Shown: positions 54,101-63,837 of the stretch, one piece after another
Layout of the letters: every line of letters begins with the position of its first letter
Numbering within the stretch: the stretch's first letter is position 1
Source: Diphasiastrum complanatum
Taxonomy: Eukaryota > Streptophyta > Lycopodiopsida > Lycopodiales > Lycopodiaceae
Direction of reading: 5' to 3'
DNA length: 64,000 bases
Assembly (NCBI GenBank): GCA_029204225.1
Contig: CM055097.1
Span: forward strand, 67,920,801 to 67,984,800
Position numbers and translations under genes: made by a program
The notes under the pieces: model-generated
Told to the model about the DNA's origin: nothing
Databases searched by the model: none
What the model saw: only the letters and a program-made list of their open reading frames with translations

Positions 54101-57100
54101 TCAACTAAAATCTTGTATTTTTATTCATTCTTTGATTCATTGCTATTATATTCTGTTGATTAGCATGCTAGATTGTGAATTAGCCATTTCTTCTGAACTA
54201 GATTTTGTTGATCAATCTAGAATCAAGTTATAGTGCCAATCACAAAGCTTCCTGAATGGATTTCTAGAGGAAGAAGTCTACATGGAGCAGCCAGAGGGAT
54301 ACATAGCAGCAGGACATGAAGATAAGTTTTGCAGGTTGGACAAGGCATTATATGGACTTAAGCAGGCACCCAGGGCGTGGTACACGAGGATTGACACATA
54401 CTTTGAGGAGCTTGGCTTTTAGAAAAGTAGTTCGGAACATACACTTTATGTTTTGGTCAGAAATAGTCATATTGTTATTGTAGTCATGTATGTGGATGAC
54501 CTTATTATTACAGGATCAAATCATAGTATGATTCAGGGAAACAAGAAAGATCTCTCATCAGAATTTGATATGAAAGATCTTGGTTCACTACAATATTTTC
54601 TTGGGATTGAGGTATGGAGAGTAGCACAGGGACTATTCATTTCTCAATCTAAATATGCTCATGAAATTTTTAAAAAGTTCAATATGTCAGAGTGCAAGAA
54701 TATTTCTACACCATATGATAGTGGATGTAAGCTTACTAAAGCTGAGGAAGATCAGGATGTAGATGAGACGTTATATAGAAAGCTAGTTGGAAGCTTAGTC
54801 TATCTAACTACTACAAGACTAGATATTACTATTATTCTTAGGTATGTGAGAATAAGCAATACTTCTAAATACTCTCAAATGACTTACATCTGGCTTCCGA
54901 CCCGTGTAAGCTTCCTCTGGAGTTCGATTTTCTACAACCTTTGTAGGACTTCGATTCAAAAGATAAACCGCCGTTATAACTGCTTCACCCCAAAACATAT
55001 TTCGAAGATTTTTACTCTTGAGCATACTCCTCGCAGTTTCCACTATGGACCGGTTCTTTCTTTCTGCAACTCCATTTTGTTGAGGCGTGTCCGTATTTGC
55101 AAATTGTCTCTTTATACCATGATCCTTGCAAAACACCTGAAATTCCGTAGAAAGATACTCTCCCCCTTTGTCTGAGTGAAGTATCTTAATTTGTCTATCT
55201 GTTTCTTTCTCCACCTGTGTCTTAAACCATGTGAAATATTTGAAAGCTTCACCTGCTGATACTGAGAGCAAGTTTTTCTTGATTCCTAGTACATAAAGCA
55301 CATTCTTTCCAATCTTCCCTGAAGGTAGTTGTACTTGTACTTTTCCAACTCCCTTTATATCATATGTGTAGTTGTCCCCCAACTTCACATTTGACCCATC
55401 ATCTAATTTTTGAAAATTAGATAGCCAGTCTCGCCTAGGTGTCATGAACTTCGAAGCTCCTGAATCAATAAACCAAAAATCTTCTTCCTTTGAGAAGGCA
55501 CTACCAGAAGATGTCGATGCTGAAAACAACTCATAGTCTTCAAGATCTAAAGCACTCAATTTTGCATGAGAAGTTTCTTCTTCTTCAACAAAATTTCCAT
55601 CCTGCTTTTTCTTGAATTTGTTGTGCCAGCACTCCTTTGCATAATGTCCTGATTTTCCGCAAATGAAGCAGTTAGCACTCACACAAAACCAAGCATAGAT
55701 AGAAAACAGATCATAGGAGAATTGAGCAAATGCTCTAGCTTATTGAATTGAATAGAATAATTGTGGTGGGGCGCCAACCTTCTTATATAGCTTCTCCTTC
55801 TCAATCTTTTTCTCTGCATTTATTTCTGCCACAAGGCGATAAACAAAGACCTTGTGCTTTTGACCAATTCTGAATGCTCGGGAAATTGCATGTCGTGCTA
55901 CAGCAGGAATCCTCCAAATTTATTTTCCTCAGACGACAAACCAATCTAAGAACGGACAGGGATCAATACATATCCCTGTCAATGAGGCCTCTAGCTTCAT
56001 TCTATTATTTGTGCATGTTTTCTCAGGTAATCCAAGTGCCTTATGTTGTCCGGGCATAACTTTCAAAAAATTGTGAAGTCACAAATACCAGGCAAGTTTT
56101 CTAGAACTTCTCCTTTATACTAGTTAACAAAGCCTCCTTTATCCAAGGTTCAGGTTTAGGGGATTATCATTTTGTACAGTTCGTTATCCAAGGTCCAAGT
56201 CAACCAGATTCACATTTTTTGCCTATCATAGTACTATGTCTTATATGATGAGATCGGTTTAGGGTTTTGGGATGAACTCCAACAGCAACACAGAAAGGAA
56301 ACAGGAATTCTGTCACGACTGCAGCAGAACAGAATGGGATGATCGGATCGCAGGATGAGAACTTTTGAGAGCAACTCTTTGTGAGTTGAAGCCTTCTCAA
56401 GATTTTTCTCTGCATTTATTTCTGCCACAAGGGGATAAACAAAGACCTTGTGTTTTTGACCAATTCTGAATGCTCGGGAAATTGCATGTCGTGCTGCAGC
56501 AGGAATCCTCCAAATTTACTTTCCTCAGACGACAAACCAATCTAAGGATAGACAGGGATCAATACATATCCATGTCAATGAGGCCTCTAGCTTCATTCTA
56601 TTATTTGTACATGTCTTCTCAGGTAATCCTAATGCCTTATGTTGTCCGGGTATAAGTTTCAAAAAAATTGTGAAGTCACAAATACCAGGCAAGTTTTCTA
56701 GAACTTCTCCAAGCCTCCTTTATCCAAGATCCGTTATCCAAGGTTTAGGGTTAGGGGATTATCATTTTGTACAGTTCGTTATCCAAGATTCAAGTCAACC
56801 AGATTCACATTTTCTGCCTTCAATTTAGTTGGACTTGTTGCTGCTCTGGATGTTAAAAACATGGGATTTGAACTGTGCTTTGGATAATCAAGGTATCTTT
56901 TGGAAAAGGACTTTTAAATATAATATTCTCCTGGGTAAGGGTGGTCGTGGTATAGTTGAGTGTATAAAATATAATTTTGACAATCTGAGGTGCGGTAGCT
57001 CGAGCCTAAACACCATCACAAGAAATGGGGTTACATTAGAATAATATGTTGCACTTCAATCATATTCAGAAAAGTATGCTCCTGGTGAAAGAGTCTTGAA

Positions 57101-59162
57101 ATTGAGTATTCAAAAATGTAAACATACACTGCAAAGGAGCTTATATCTAAACTACTCTCTCTCTCAAGACCAAAAGATTTTTGGGAGAAGTATCCTCATG
57201 TTCTTTGTGCGTGGGAATGCCCTTCATCTAGTAAACTTCTAACCACATTCTTCTCTACAGTTTTATGGGCTTCATACATGTTGTGTAAAGGAATTGGCTT
57301 CATTGCCCATTTCTTTATCTTGGACACCCAAGGAAGCTGCATGCCTTCTGGGGGCAGTGATCAATACCCTTTCACCTGGATATTTGGCCAGGAAGATTTG
57401 TAAGAAAGCAATGGTCAAAAAGGTCTTTCCAGTGCCTGGAGATGATAGTAGTGGTTGTGTCGCCTTTATGTACCCAAGGATTTTACCACGTCATTGATTG
57501 CTCCTTCTTCAAATCCACGTCAAACGTTGTTGGTGAGATTTCAAAGACAACACCCACTGATTTCCAATCAGTGGATTTTCCTGCCGAGGAAGTGAAGGTC
57601 TTGGAGTACCGAAAAAAAACGGAGCTAGACTATGCAGAATGGCTTGAAGCTGAGAAATATGTTGAGACCGAACGTGTGTGTTCAAGGATGCTGAAGAGCT
57701 TTCAGAAAGGTGCTGGATACAGAGCTCCTGGAGCTAGGCAAACTTCAAGATCAAGCTATGCAAGCTGCTCAAGCTATGCTTGACCACATAATTTTCTTGG
57801 ATAAATTTTTCCAGTGATGTTTACTATCATGCCTCTCTAAGCCTAAACCCTAAACTTACACACTATTGTCTTATAGGATGAGATCGGTTTCTCCCCGGAT
57901 GAACTTCAACAGCTTACTAATTACTTATGCTCCAAACCCTAAACTCTAAACCCTAAGCCCTAAGCCCTAAACCTACACACTGCTATGTCTTAAAGGATGA
58001 GATCGGTTTCTCCCCCAATGAACTTCAACAGCTTACTAATTAGTTATGCTCCAAACCCTAAACCCTAAACCCTAAACCCTAAACCCACACACTATTGTGT
58101 CTTGTAGGATGAGATCGGTTTCTCCCCGGATGAACCCCAATAGCTTACTAATTACTTATGCTACAACTTCATCACTGGATCCTAAACCTTAAACCCTGGC
58201 TGCAATACGCCGTCTCCCAGCAGCCCACTATCATCTCTAAAATGGTTGTATCACATTGTTGTCTAGAAAGTGTAGCACTGAAAATAGTTGGTAAAATCTA
58301 TCAATTACACCGCAGATTATGAGGGTGCAATTTCTATCATGCTTCAAACTTATGGAAGAGCTCGAACTTTCTTCCTGACTACCTGAAGGGTTGCACTCTT
58401 CATCATCATCAGAATCTTTTTCAACAGTATATTTGATATCCTTCTTTTGGCTGTTTTGGAGATGTTAAGAATTGAGTTGTGTCAGCTAACACTCACAATT
58501 TGGTGCGGCTTGGAACTCAGAGGATTTGGCTTGGAACTCAGAATTTGGTCGACCTCACAAGAAAAAGGTGGACAATTTTTCAAAGGCGAATCACGAGGGT
58601 GCAAACTCAAGGTGCTTGTTGCCATTTTTGGTGAAAACGCTTCATTATTTCCGTCACACTTCAAACTTATGAAGAGCTCGAACTTTCTTCCTGACTAACT
58701 GAAGGCTTGTACTTTTCATCATCATCGGAATCTTGCTCAACAATATATTTGAATCCTTCTTTGGTTGTTTGTTAGCTCGTGCGGCTGCCTCAACCAAACA
58801 AAAGGTCAACATTTTTGCGTGTTTTGAAGTGCATGAGTGGTGTGCATCCTCGATTCCATAGCTTGAGAAAAACAACTGCAACAAAACTGCTGCTCACAAT
58901 TTCAAACTCCAAGGCTCTCCAAGTTCATAGCTGGTCTTTGCACATTCTTACTTCATCTCCAAGTTCGGCATGCATAGGCCCAGTCAAGAAGTGAATGGTT
59001 TAGGGTTACTTTGTCATTCACCACAGGGAACCACAAGACCGACACACTACTATGTCTTATATCAGCATCTTAGGAAGGACCAACTGTGACTCCACTTCCA
59101 AAATTGCATAAGAACATGCAAACAAAAACAACTGGTCTTTGCACAGTCTAGCTTCATCTCAA

Positions 59163-59249
<87 letters not shown>

Positions 59250-60531
59250 ATCAGACAGCAGATCTACCGGAGCTACATACGCACTATATGGTCACATCCT
59301 GATCCAGATAGGGTCAAGCTACATTATTATGGCACACATCTTTTACGGCTGGACGTTTCGGGCTTGCCTATTCTTCCAGTTTATCTTACACAGACGCTAT
59401 CTTTTGGTCTGAGATATCGTATAGGACAGCTTCGAGTCTCTTCTCATCAGCTTGCTATCGAGACAGGTAGATACACAGACACTCCCAGATTGCAGCGGAT
59501 ATGTCAGCTCTGTTCTCTTCAGGAGGTGGAAGATGAGTTTCATTTCATCTTTCGCTACCCAGTATACTATGAGATTAGAGGACGATACCATTGTTTATAC
59601 CGAGATATTCCCCTCACGTTGAGCTCCTTCCTCGAGTATCCAGACGCTAGATGTGTGGGTCTTCTTTTGAGAGAGATGTATATTTTACGAGCTTCACTTC
59701 TACCTACGCTCTCAGATATGGATTCCAGTCAGGCTCACATTACTCAGTTCTTCCAGAAGCGAGACAGAGTGGATATTTCGGTTGCGGATTTTGACGTCCC
59801 CGTCCGAAGATCGAAGACACAGAGAGTTTCGGCTCGATCCAGTGCTACTAGATATTCATACGCCTCCCACCAGCCTACATCACGACCCACTACTACCATC
59901 ACTCATTACTTTCGGCTTGCTCGTAGCTAGTTTCCTCCGCGGAGCAGGTGGTTAAGCTCTTGCTTTGTACCCTCACCAGCTGGTGGTCAAGCTTGGATAC
60001 TTTTTCTCTTAGAGACAGAGAGATCGATATTTTAGTTTTAGTTTTACTGTCTTTTCATTGGTAAATAAGTCCTTATGCGGACAATGCTTCTCACATTTTG
60101 TACTCTCTTTTGTCTTATGTGCCCCTGGGCACCAAAAGACGTTAATAATAATAATTCTAATTCTAATTCTCGTACGGGGGAGCAGGTCCGAGAGTCGCAG
60201 GGCACGGGGTTGCACCTCCAGGAGTCGCGCCATTATCTCTCGCTAGCTCTCGTGAAATTATGCTTCTTGCTTCCGATGTCGTTTGTTGTGCCTATGGACA
60301 TCTTCCAAGAGCTTCACCCTCTGCGCACAAAGAAGGCCGTCAAGCCATATACCATGATGGAAATAAACTGTGAAAAATAAAAAAGAAACCTAAATTGCAT
60401 GCGTACAGGTACAGGGCAAACGCTCACGTCAGTTGGTGTGCGCCCTGCCATCTCGACCGACCCTTTCTCACAACACACTGGCGCTCGCAAAGGCTCTCAC
60501 AGGCTCCCACAGCCTCCCACTGGCTTCTTCT

Positions 60532-60563
<32 letters not shown>

Positions 60564-63500
60564 CGAACCATATCTCTCTTTCTCTCTCTCACACGCGCGC
60601 GCACGTGCTAAACGCAGCCAGACACCCCCTCTCTGTTTTTTTTTTCAAAAAAAAATATGCGTCCGAGTCCTAGACGCGTCCAGCATCCCAAAAAAAAATT
60701 TTAAAAAATGGACGCATCTGACCCCGCGTCCGGAGGTCGGACGCGTCCGGGTCCAGACGCTGACGCGAAAGGCCTGCATCCGACCCCGCGTCCGGAGGTC
60801 GGACGCGTCCGGGTCTGGACGCGAAAAGCCTGCATCCGGCCCGGACCCTCATGTCTGGTACTATAGAGATAGATATATAATAACTTGGGATTTTTTAACA
60901 TCTCCAGATCCAGTCCTATCTATTGATAAATGACATTCCTATTCGATACAACTAGCTTGCACATGGAGTCTCCACACTTGGGATTTCTATGTTTCTCTTG
61001 CACTCTTGATTTATCAAAGTGGCATAGAGGAAGTATGGTGGAGGCCTTAGCCACCCTCGATTGCTTGAATTTCATGATAGATCACTCAAGTGATAACTTT
61101 TCTACGTTGGCTTGGCATATATGTGGCTACCTTGTGGCATCAGTTGCTATTTTCATGTAGCAATCTTAGTCCGTTTGACTCGCATAAGTACTTTATGTCT
61201 AGCATAGCTCAATTAGTACATTCTAGCAGTCTTTTCATTGGTATGTGGCATTAGAGTTCTTATGACAGACATGAGCAGGTCACGTCATTAGTATTGAATA
61301 GCATCCTCACTCCATGCTTTAGGCATCAGTAACTCCTATTTGGCCATGATGAGGTGACTCTTCTCTGATGCATGATGGGAATCATATCGATCTGTACCTC
61401 AGTTGCAGCGGATCGCGATCCGCTGCGGATCGTGCGATCCGGAACGTCAACAATCCGCGACCCGGATCGCAAATTTTTTTTTTTTTTTTGAGTTTAATAC
61501 TAACTAAACTGTAATTGAATGGTGGACATGCTTTTCCAATAGATATCAGAAATCAGTTTTGAATGGTGCTCTGATGCCAATGGTTTGCAGATCTACTGAT
61601 TCCGTTTTCTGTTAGAAAATGATAGAAAGAGTTAGAAGGAGCCTTCCTTAGACTGGCGGGAATTGTATACTTCTTTTAGAATCGCTGAAACCATCTACTG
61701 ATGTCCAAATTTCTGAAACCATATGAAAATGCAGCCAGTTTTCTTAAACCATCTACTGATGTCCAGATTTCTAATCAATGTAGCCTGCAGCCATCTGAAA
61801 CCAAGCAACAGATCTGCATAACAATTGCTTTTTTTAATCCTTTTACATGATACCCATATCGGCAACTATACAAAAAAAAAAAAAAAAATTACGTTCCGGG
61901 AAACCCTAATGGGAAATCCCGGATCGCGTTCCGGAACGCGGACTGCAACCTTGATCTGTACACCGAGACGCTGTTATGGCATTCTCAAGCTGCAGTGCTT
62001 AATATATCCATGCCTTTCGTTTCTAGCTCTGGCACAACCAGTCTGCTATGCACTGATTATGGCACCTGTAGCACAAAAGCCTATCTCAAGGGAGGGATCC
62101 CTCACCAAGCGTTGAGAGCCACTGATTCACCACGTCTTGAAAATCATCTTTACGTTTTCGCATTTATAAACATTTGCCTACTTTATTGCCTACATTGAGG
62201 GCAATGATGTTGCTAGAATGAAAAAGTTAAGGACATATGAGTTCGACCACTAAAAATAGTATCAAGGCTTTCAATTGGCCTCTCAACTAGTATTGGCAAC
62301 CGGGTTATTTACTGGGTTAGACCCAAGCTCCCTATTTTCGTTTGTTGGTGGATGAGCTTCAGATAATTGAAACGCTAACCCAGTGACATGGCAAAGAGTT
62401 TCTTGGGATTTTGCAGACCTCTTTCCACTATTTTGGCAATGACTAATGCTTCGGTACTGATATTCTCTGTCCAGTTCTCTTTCTCTTACCAACAGTTTGT
62501 CAAATGGCCTTGGAATGTCATGAATTTCACGGCATCTAAATACCCACATGACCCTTATGTTGGGAGGAGAGTCCTGCTGTGGTTGTTGGAGCTTCTCTTT
62601 CTCGAATGCTTTGAAAGGAAATCTTCCTCAGCATGCTGAATTCTGATAAGGAATAAACTCTTCTACAGCGCACAGGTTGTTGCAGAATCCTCCTCTGGTG
62701 ATGTAATGGCCAGCACAGAGGAAGATGGAATAATACTCCTCAACCTCCAATTTCTTACAATAAATCTTTTGTGATTCCTAAAAAAATGTTTACTTCTTTC
62801 AATCTGAATGCGCTTTCATGTTTCAACAAATAGTTTGTGAGACCCTGTATACCTTTATACGCTCAAGGGGTTAAGGAAATAATAATGTTCATGAAAGCCT
62901 GATTGTCAAGTGTTTCTTTATGATGATCCCATTTCCCGATGTGTCTCCCGATTATTGATCCACTACTTTTCCCTGTCGGCCTAGTGTACTCGCAGGTGTT
63001 GCACATAAGAGTATGGCTATCTCACGACCATTTTTTTAGCGGCAGGGGCAGAGAGAGAGAGAGAGAGAGAGAGCATGACAGCATCACCATAGTATCAATG
63101 TATGCCAGGATTATTTATCAATCGCATGATAAAGAATATTTTACTATCTTCTGCACAAACTTTTGAGTGATTCAAACATATACTATAGTCCTGAAGAATG
63201 AATTAGCTTAGACATTGGCATGAAAGAGCAATAAACCAAAACTTTTTTGGAAATACCTGATAAAAGCCCACAGAGTTCCACATGAGGCTAACGTTCATGC
63301 CAACAATTGAGAAATTTGCAGAAAGCGCAAATTTTGCAAGATCTAAAGGAGGTAAGTGCGAAGGTTGGATGTACCCCATGCACCTCAATACCAAAGTCAT
63401 GAACGTCGTCATTGCAAAATGGAGCCCAGTCAATGTGGTTGCTGACAGTCAACATCCAAGCATTGCAGTTGATTCAGCGAAGATGTCAAGGGCATATCTT

Positions 63501-63837
63501 CACAAAAAGGAAACCGATAAACATCGGTGTTTCAAAGAATAACTAGACTTTCTGAACCAATGCATTATTTAAAGCTTTTAGGCGTTTCTATAGATAAAAG
63601 GTGCAACAATGCCGCAGCTTTGAAGTCTGTAAATTGGATAAACACAAAAGACATAAAACAGAAATGTGAAAAAAATATATAAAGAGGTAAAGTTGCATAC
63701 TGACCAAAGCTGAAGCCATAAACGGCCATCAGCTGTTTGTTAACCATGATAATCCCCACTGACGTGGTGACATTGAAAAGCCAAGCGCCAACATCTAGTG
63801 TCGCTTTGCGGTCGGCCTTGTTACTAGCAGGAGGCAT
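42120..63837 (-). CDS. Nucleotide-sugar transporter, UDP-uronic acid/UDP-sugar type (5 exons)
   Basis: Golgi-type antiporter that imports UDP-sugars for wall polysaccharide synthesis in exchange for UMP; role inferred from close likeness to Arabidopsis UUAT/UXT-group proteins. Exons: 63705-63837, 63257-63441, 43260-43460, 42879-43040, 42120-42452, all with GT/AG and joining in phase to 337 codons, the family size. Seen: [12 protein letters not shown]-like first helix ([13 protein letters not shown]), [68 protein letters not shown], and [13 protein letters not shown] near the end, then a hydrophilic tail. Start ATG 63837 gives [11 protein letters not shown] before helix 1. Intron 2 is 19,796 nt and full of transposons; the others are 219-426 nt. 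No lesion was seen. Confidence 0.9.
43895..44107. repeat. Direct repeat pair of about 63 bp
   Basis: Units at 43895-43957 and 44044-44107, both GCCACTAGGTATACAT... through CGGCCATTAGCACCA, about 149 bp apart, with a few differences. Confidence 0.85.
44175..44497. mobile_element. hAT-type MITE 2
   Basis: Flanked by the perfect 8-bp duplication GTGCAATC (44167-44174, 44498-44505). Ends read CATAGAATCCGTGAACC at the left and TATAGAACCCATGGTTC inward from the right. The subterminal zones repeat GGTTC/GAACC words (ACCGTACGGTTC, GAACCGTGGTGAACC, CACGGTTCATGAACC). The core holds two AT-rich tandem units with (TTAA)n and GTGGGAAAAAATGGCTTGG. 323 bp, no ORF. Confidence 0.85.
44538..44890. repeat. Tandem repeat, period about 167 bp
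   Basis: About two degenerate units; compare TTACTCATATAAGGAGGGTT near 44605 with TTACTCATAAAAGGGTTA near 44771, each followed by GCCTT.ATAAAAA and AAGAATTTCAT. Confidence 0.75.
45450..47323 (-). pseudogene. Chromovirus (Ty3/Gypsy) with gag joined to integrase
   Basis: Start [15 protein letters not shown] at 47323. Gag ([34 protein letters not shown]) runs in frame straight into the integrase zinc finger ([22 protein letters not shown]) near 46800, so protease, RT and RNase H were deleted. A frameshift near 46585 follows, then the integrase core ([45 protein letters not shown]) and [19 protein letters not shown], then a chromodomain [15 protein letters not shown] near 45600-45650. Stops near 47162, 46036 and 45670 are TAG. 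The chromodomain places it in the chromovirus clade. Confidence 0.88.
47566..47745. repeat. Three-copy minisatellite at the Gypsy 5' side
   Basis: GGGCGMTGGAYAGCCTCCAA begins at about 47566, 47634 and 47714 (spacing 68 and 80), each followed by a TGGCTGRAA segment. Confidence 0.8.
47816..48050 (+). pseudogene. Copia integrase C-terminal fragment
   Basis: Reads [34 protein letters not shown], the segment after the Copia integrase core. It ends in TAA at 48048-48050, directly before the LTR at 48052. It comes from a different Copia than the one that follows. Confidence 0.75.
48052..48841 (+). repeat. 5' LTR (790 bp)
   Basis: Starts TGTTAAAATTG and ends TTTTGTCA directly before the primer-binding site. 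Contains a CT-rich tract near 48583-48600 and a TATAAATA-like leader region near 48485. Confidence 0.9.
48842..48853 (+). other. Primer-binding site (initiator-Met tRNA)
   Basis: TGGTATCAGAGC immediately after the LTR end. Confidence 0.92.
49611..50545 (+). pseudogene. Copia gag
   Basis: Start [20 protein letters not shown] at 49611, with an in-frame TAG at 49710-49712, then the UBN2-type body ([19 protein letters not shown]) and zinc knuckle [14 protein letters not shown] near 50380. Ends in TAG at 50543-50545, followed by the protease start AWYIDSS and a stop. Confidence 0.88.
50620..53494 (+). pseudogene. Copia pol: integrase, RT, RNase H
   Basis: GAG-pre-integrase ([24 protein letters not shown]), integrase core with [16 protein letters not shown] and the Glu in [12 protein letters not shown] from [22 protein letters not shown]-run frameshift near 52255 and a one-base loss near 52605 split RT; the YVDD box ([13 protein letters not shown]) is intact. 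RNase H ([17 protein letters not shown]) to the end IPRSMFKSI and TAG. Most of the protease is missing. Confidence 0.9.
53503..53511 (+). other. Polypurine tract
   Basis: AGGAGGAG directly before the 3' LTR start TGTTAAAATTG at 53512. Confidence 0.8.
53512..54250 (+). repeat. 3' LTR, truncated
   Basis: Matches the 5' LTR from its first base to CACAAAGCTT and then stops; the last 60 or so bases of the LTR are missing and another Copia fragment begins. Confidence 0.9.
54251..54840 (+). pseudogene. Copia RT fragment of another family
   Basis: Reads [67 protein letters not shown] and [17 protein letters not shown]. One in-frame TAG near 54420. It stops at about 54840, where the sequence continues as the opposite strand of a Copia element. 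Confidence 0.88.
54841..55682 (-). pseudogene. Copia gag-protease-integrase fragment, internally deleted
   Basis: Zinc knuckle [14 protein letters not shown], protease [13 protein letters not shown], linker [13 protein letters not shown] joined in frame to [18 protein letters not shown] and [13 protein letters not shown], then [17 protein letters not shown]. The zinc finger and first catalytic Asp region of integrase are deleted at the LLSV junction. The frame is otherwise open for about 287 codons. Confidence 0.88.
55799..56822. repeat. Direct duplication of about 425 bp
   Basis: 55799-56225 and 56397-56822 match closely (from TTTTTCTCTGCATTTATTTC through ACCAGATTCACATTTT). Each copy contains the SNF2 motif VI coding segment. 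The copies are about 598 bp apart, start to start. Confidence 0.9.
57510..57783 (+). CDS. Unrecognised short ORF
   Basis: Open reading with protein-like composition ([40 protein letters not shown]). On the opposite strand to the SNF2 relic and between its pieces. No family recognised; may be an inserted exon from elsewhere. Confidence 0.25.
57838..58195. repeat. Minisatellite with telomere-type AAACCCT units
   Basis: Three units of about 112-119 bp, each with GGATGAGATCGGTTTCTCCC (57876, 57995, 58107), separated by arrays of AAACCCT (plant telomere repeat) and variants AAGCCCT, AAACTCT. A related single unit lies near 56249. Confidence 0.88.
59166..59247. repeat. (TC)n microsatellite, about 40 units
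   Basis: Uninterrupted CT repeat directly before the LINE fragment. Confidence 0.97.
59248..60171 (+). mobile_element. 5'-truncated LINE, ORF2 C-terminus and tail
   Basis: Open frame to TAG at 59928-59930. It reads [20 protein letters not shown] and [19 protein letters not shown], the Cys-His zinc motif at the C-terminus of L1-like ORF2; the last Cys of C-x2-C...H...C is Tyr here. The 3' UTR ends in a repetitive AATAATAATTCTAATTC tail at 60142-60171, as in LINE insertions. The element lacks RT and endonuclease. Confidence 0.78.
60536..60605. repeat. TC- and CA/CG-rich low-complexity tract
   Basis: TC repeats followed by ACACGCGCGCGCACG. Confidence 0.85.
60660..60860. repeat. GC-rich element with self-complementary GGACGCGTCC words
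   Basis: Two tandem units (60714-60775, 60776-60831) containing GACCCCGCGTCCGGAGGTCG and GGACGCGTCC, plus a single GACGCGTCC upstream near 60673. No flanking target duplication was found. Composition and word structure resemble the ends of the three hAT-type MITEs. Confidence 0.7.
61398..61953. mobile_element. hAT-type MITE 3
   Basis: Flanked by the perfect 8-bp duplication ATCTGTAC (61390-61397, 61954-61961). Ends read CTCAGTTGCAG at the left and CAAGGTTGCAG inward from the right. Subterminal zones contain GGATCGCGATCC, GCGGATCG and CGTTCCGGAACG palindromes. A poly-T run lies near the left end and a poly-A run near the right. 556 bp, no ORF. Confidence 0.87.
61962..63050. other. Intron sequence, no gene seen
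   Basis: Part of transporter intron 2. No recognised element apart from scattered short ORFs without support. Confidence 0.5.
63051..63073. repeat. (GA)n microsatellite
   Basis: About 11 GA units near the 5' end of transporter intron 2. Confidence 0.95.

Larger units (their letters stand above)
48052..54250 (+). mobile_element. Nearly complete Copia element, 6.2 kb
   Basis: 5' LTR, primer-binding site, gag, pol, polypurine tract and a truncated 3' LTR are in order. The two LTRs differ by roughly fifteen substitutions and a few small indels over about 729 aligned bases, so the insertion is fairly recent. Internal coding lesions: TAG in gag (49710), loss of most of the protease with stops near 50545-50580, and two frameshifts in RT (near 52255 and 52605). 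It lies inside intron 2 of the transporter gene, on the opposite strand to that gene. Confidence 0.92.
55790..58775 (-). pseudogene. CLSY/DRD1-type SNF2 helicase pseudogene
   Basis: Pieces lie in gene order on the minus strand. Acidic N-terminal segment [20 protein letters not shown] near 58672-58775 and its second copy [20 protein letters not shown] near 58352-58456. Walker A region [31 protein letters not shown] at about 57310-57445. Motif [22 protein letters not shown] followed by [13 protein letters not shown] at 55800-55919, with a second copy near 56400-56520. CLSY/DRD1 proteins are plant SNF2 remodellers of RNA-directed DNA methylation; the sequence likeness is seen, the identity inferred. 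Most of the helicase core is missing, so it is a relic. Confidence 0.72.

Noticed and set aside
57838-58195. A chromosome end
   Set aside because: The AAACCCT arrays are short, degenerate and flanked on both sides by intron sequence of the transporter gene.
59139-59247. (LS)n-repeat peptide at the start of the LINE ORF
   Set aside because: It is translation of the (TC)n microsatellite; the true LINE homology begins after 59247.
62283-62549. 88-codon minus-strand ORF in transporter intron 2
   Set aside because: No domain, and frames on both strands look equally arbitrary.
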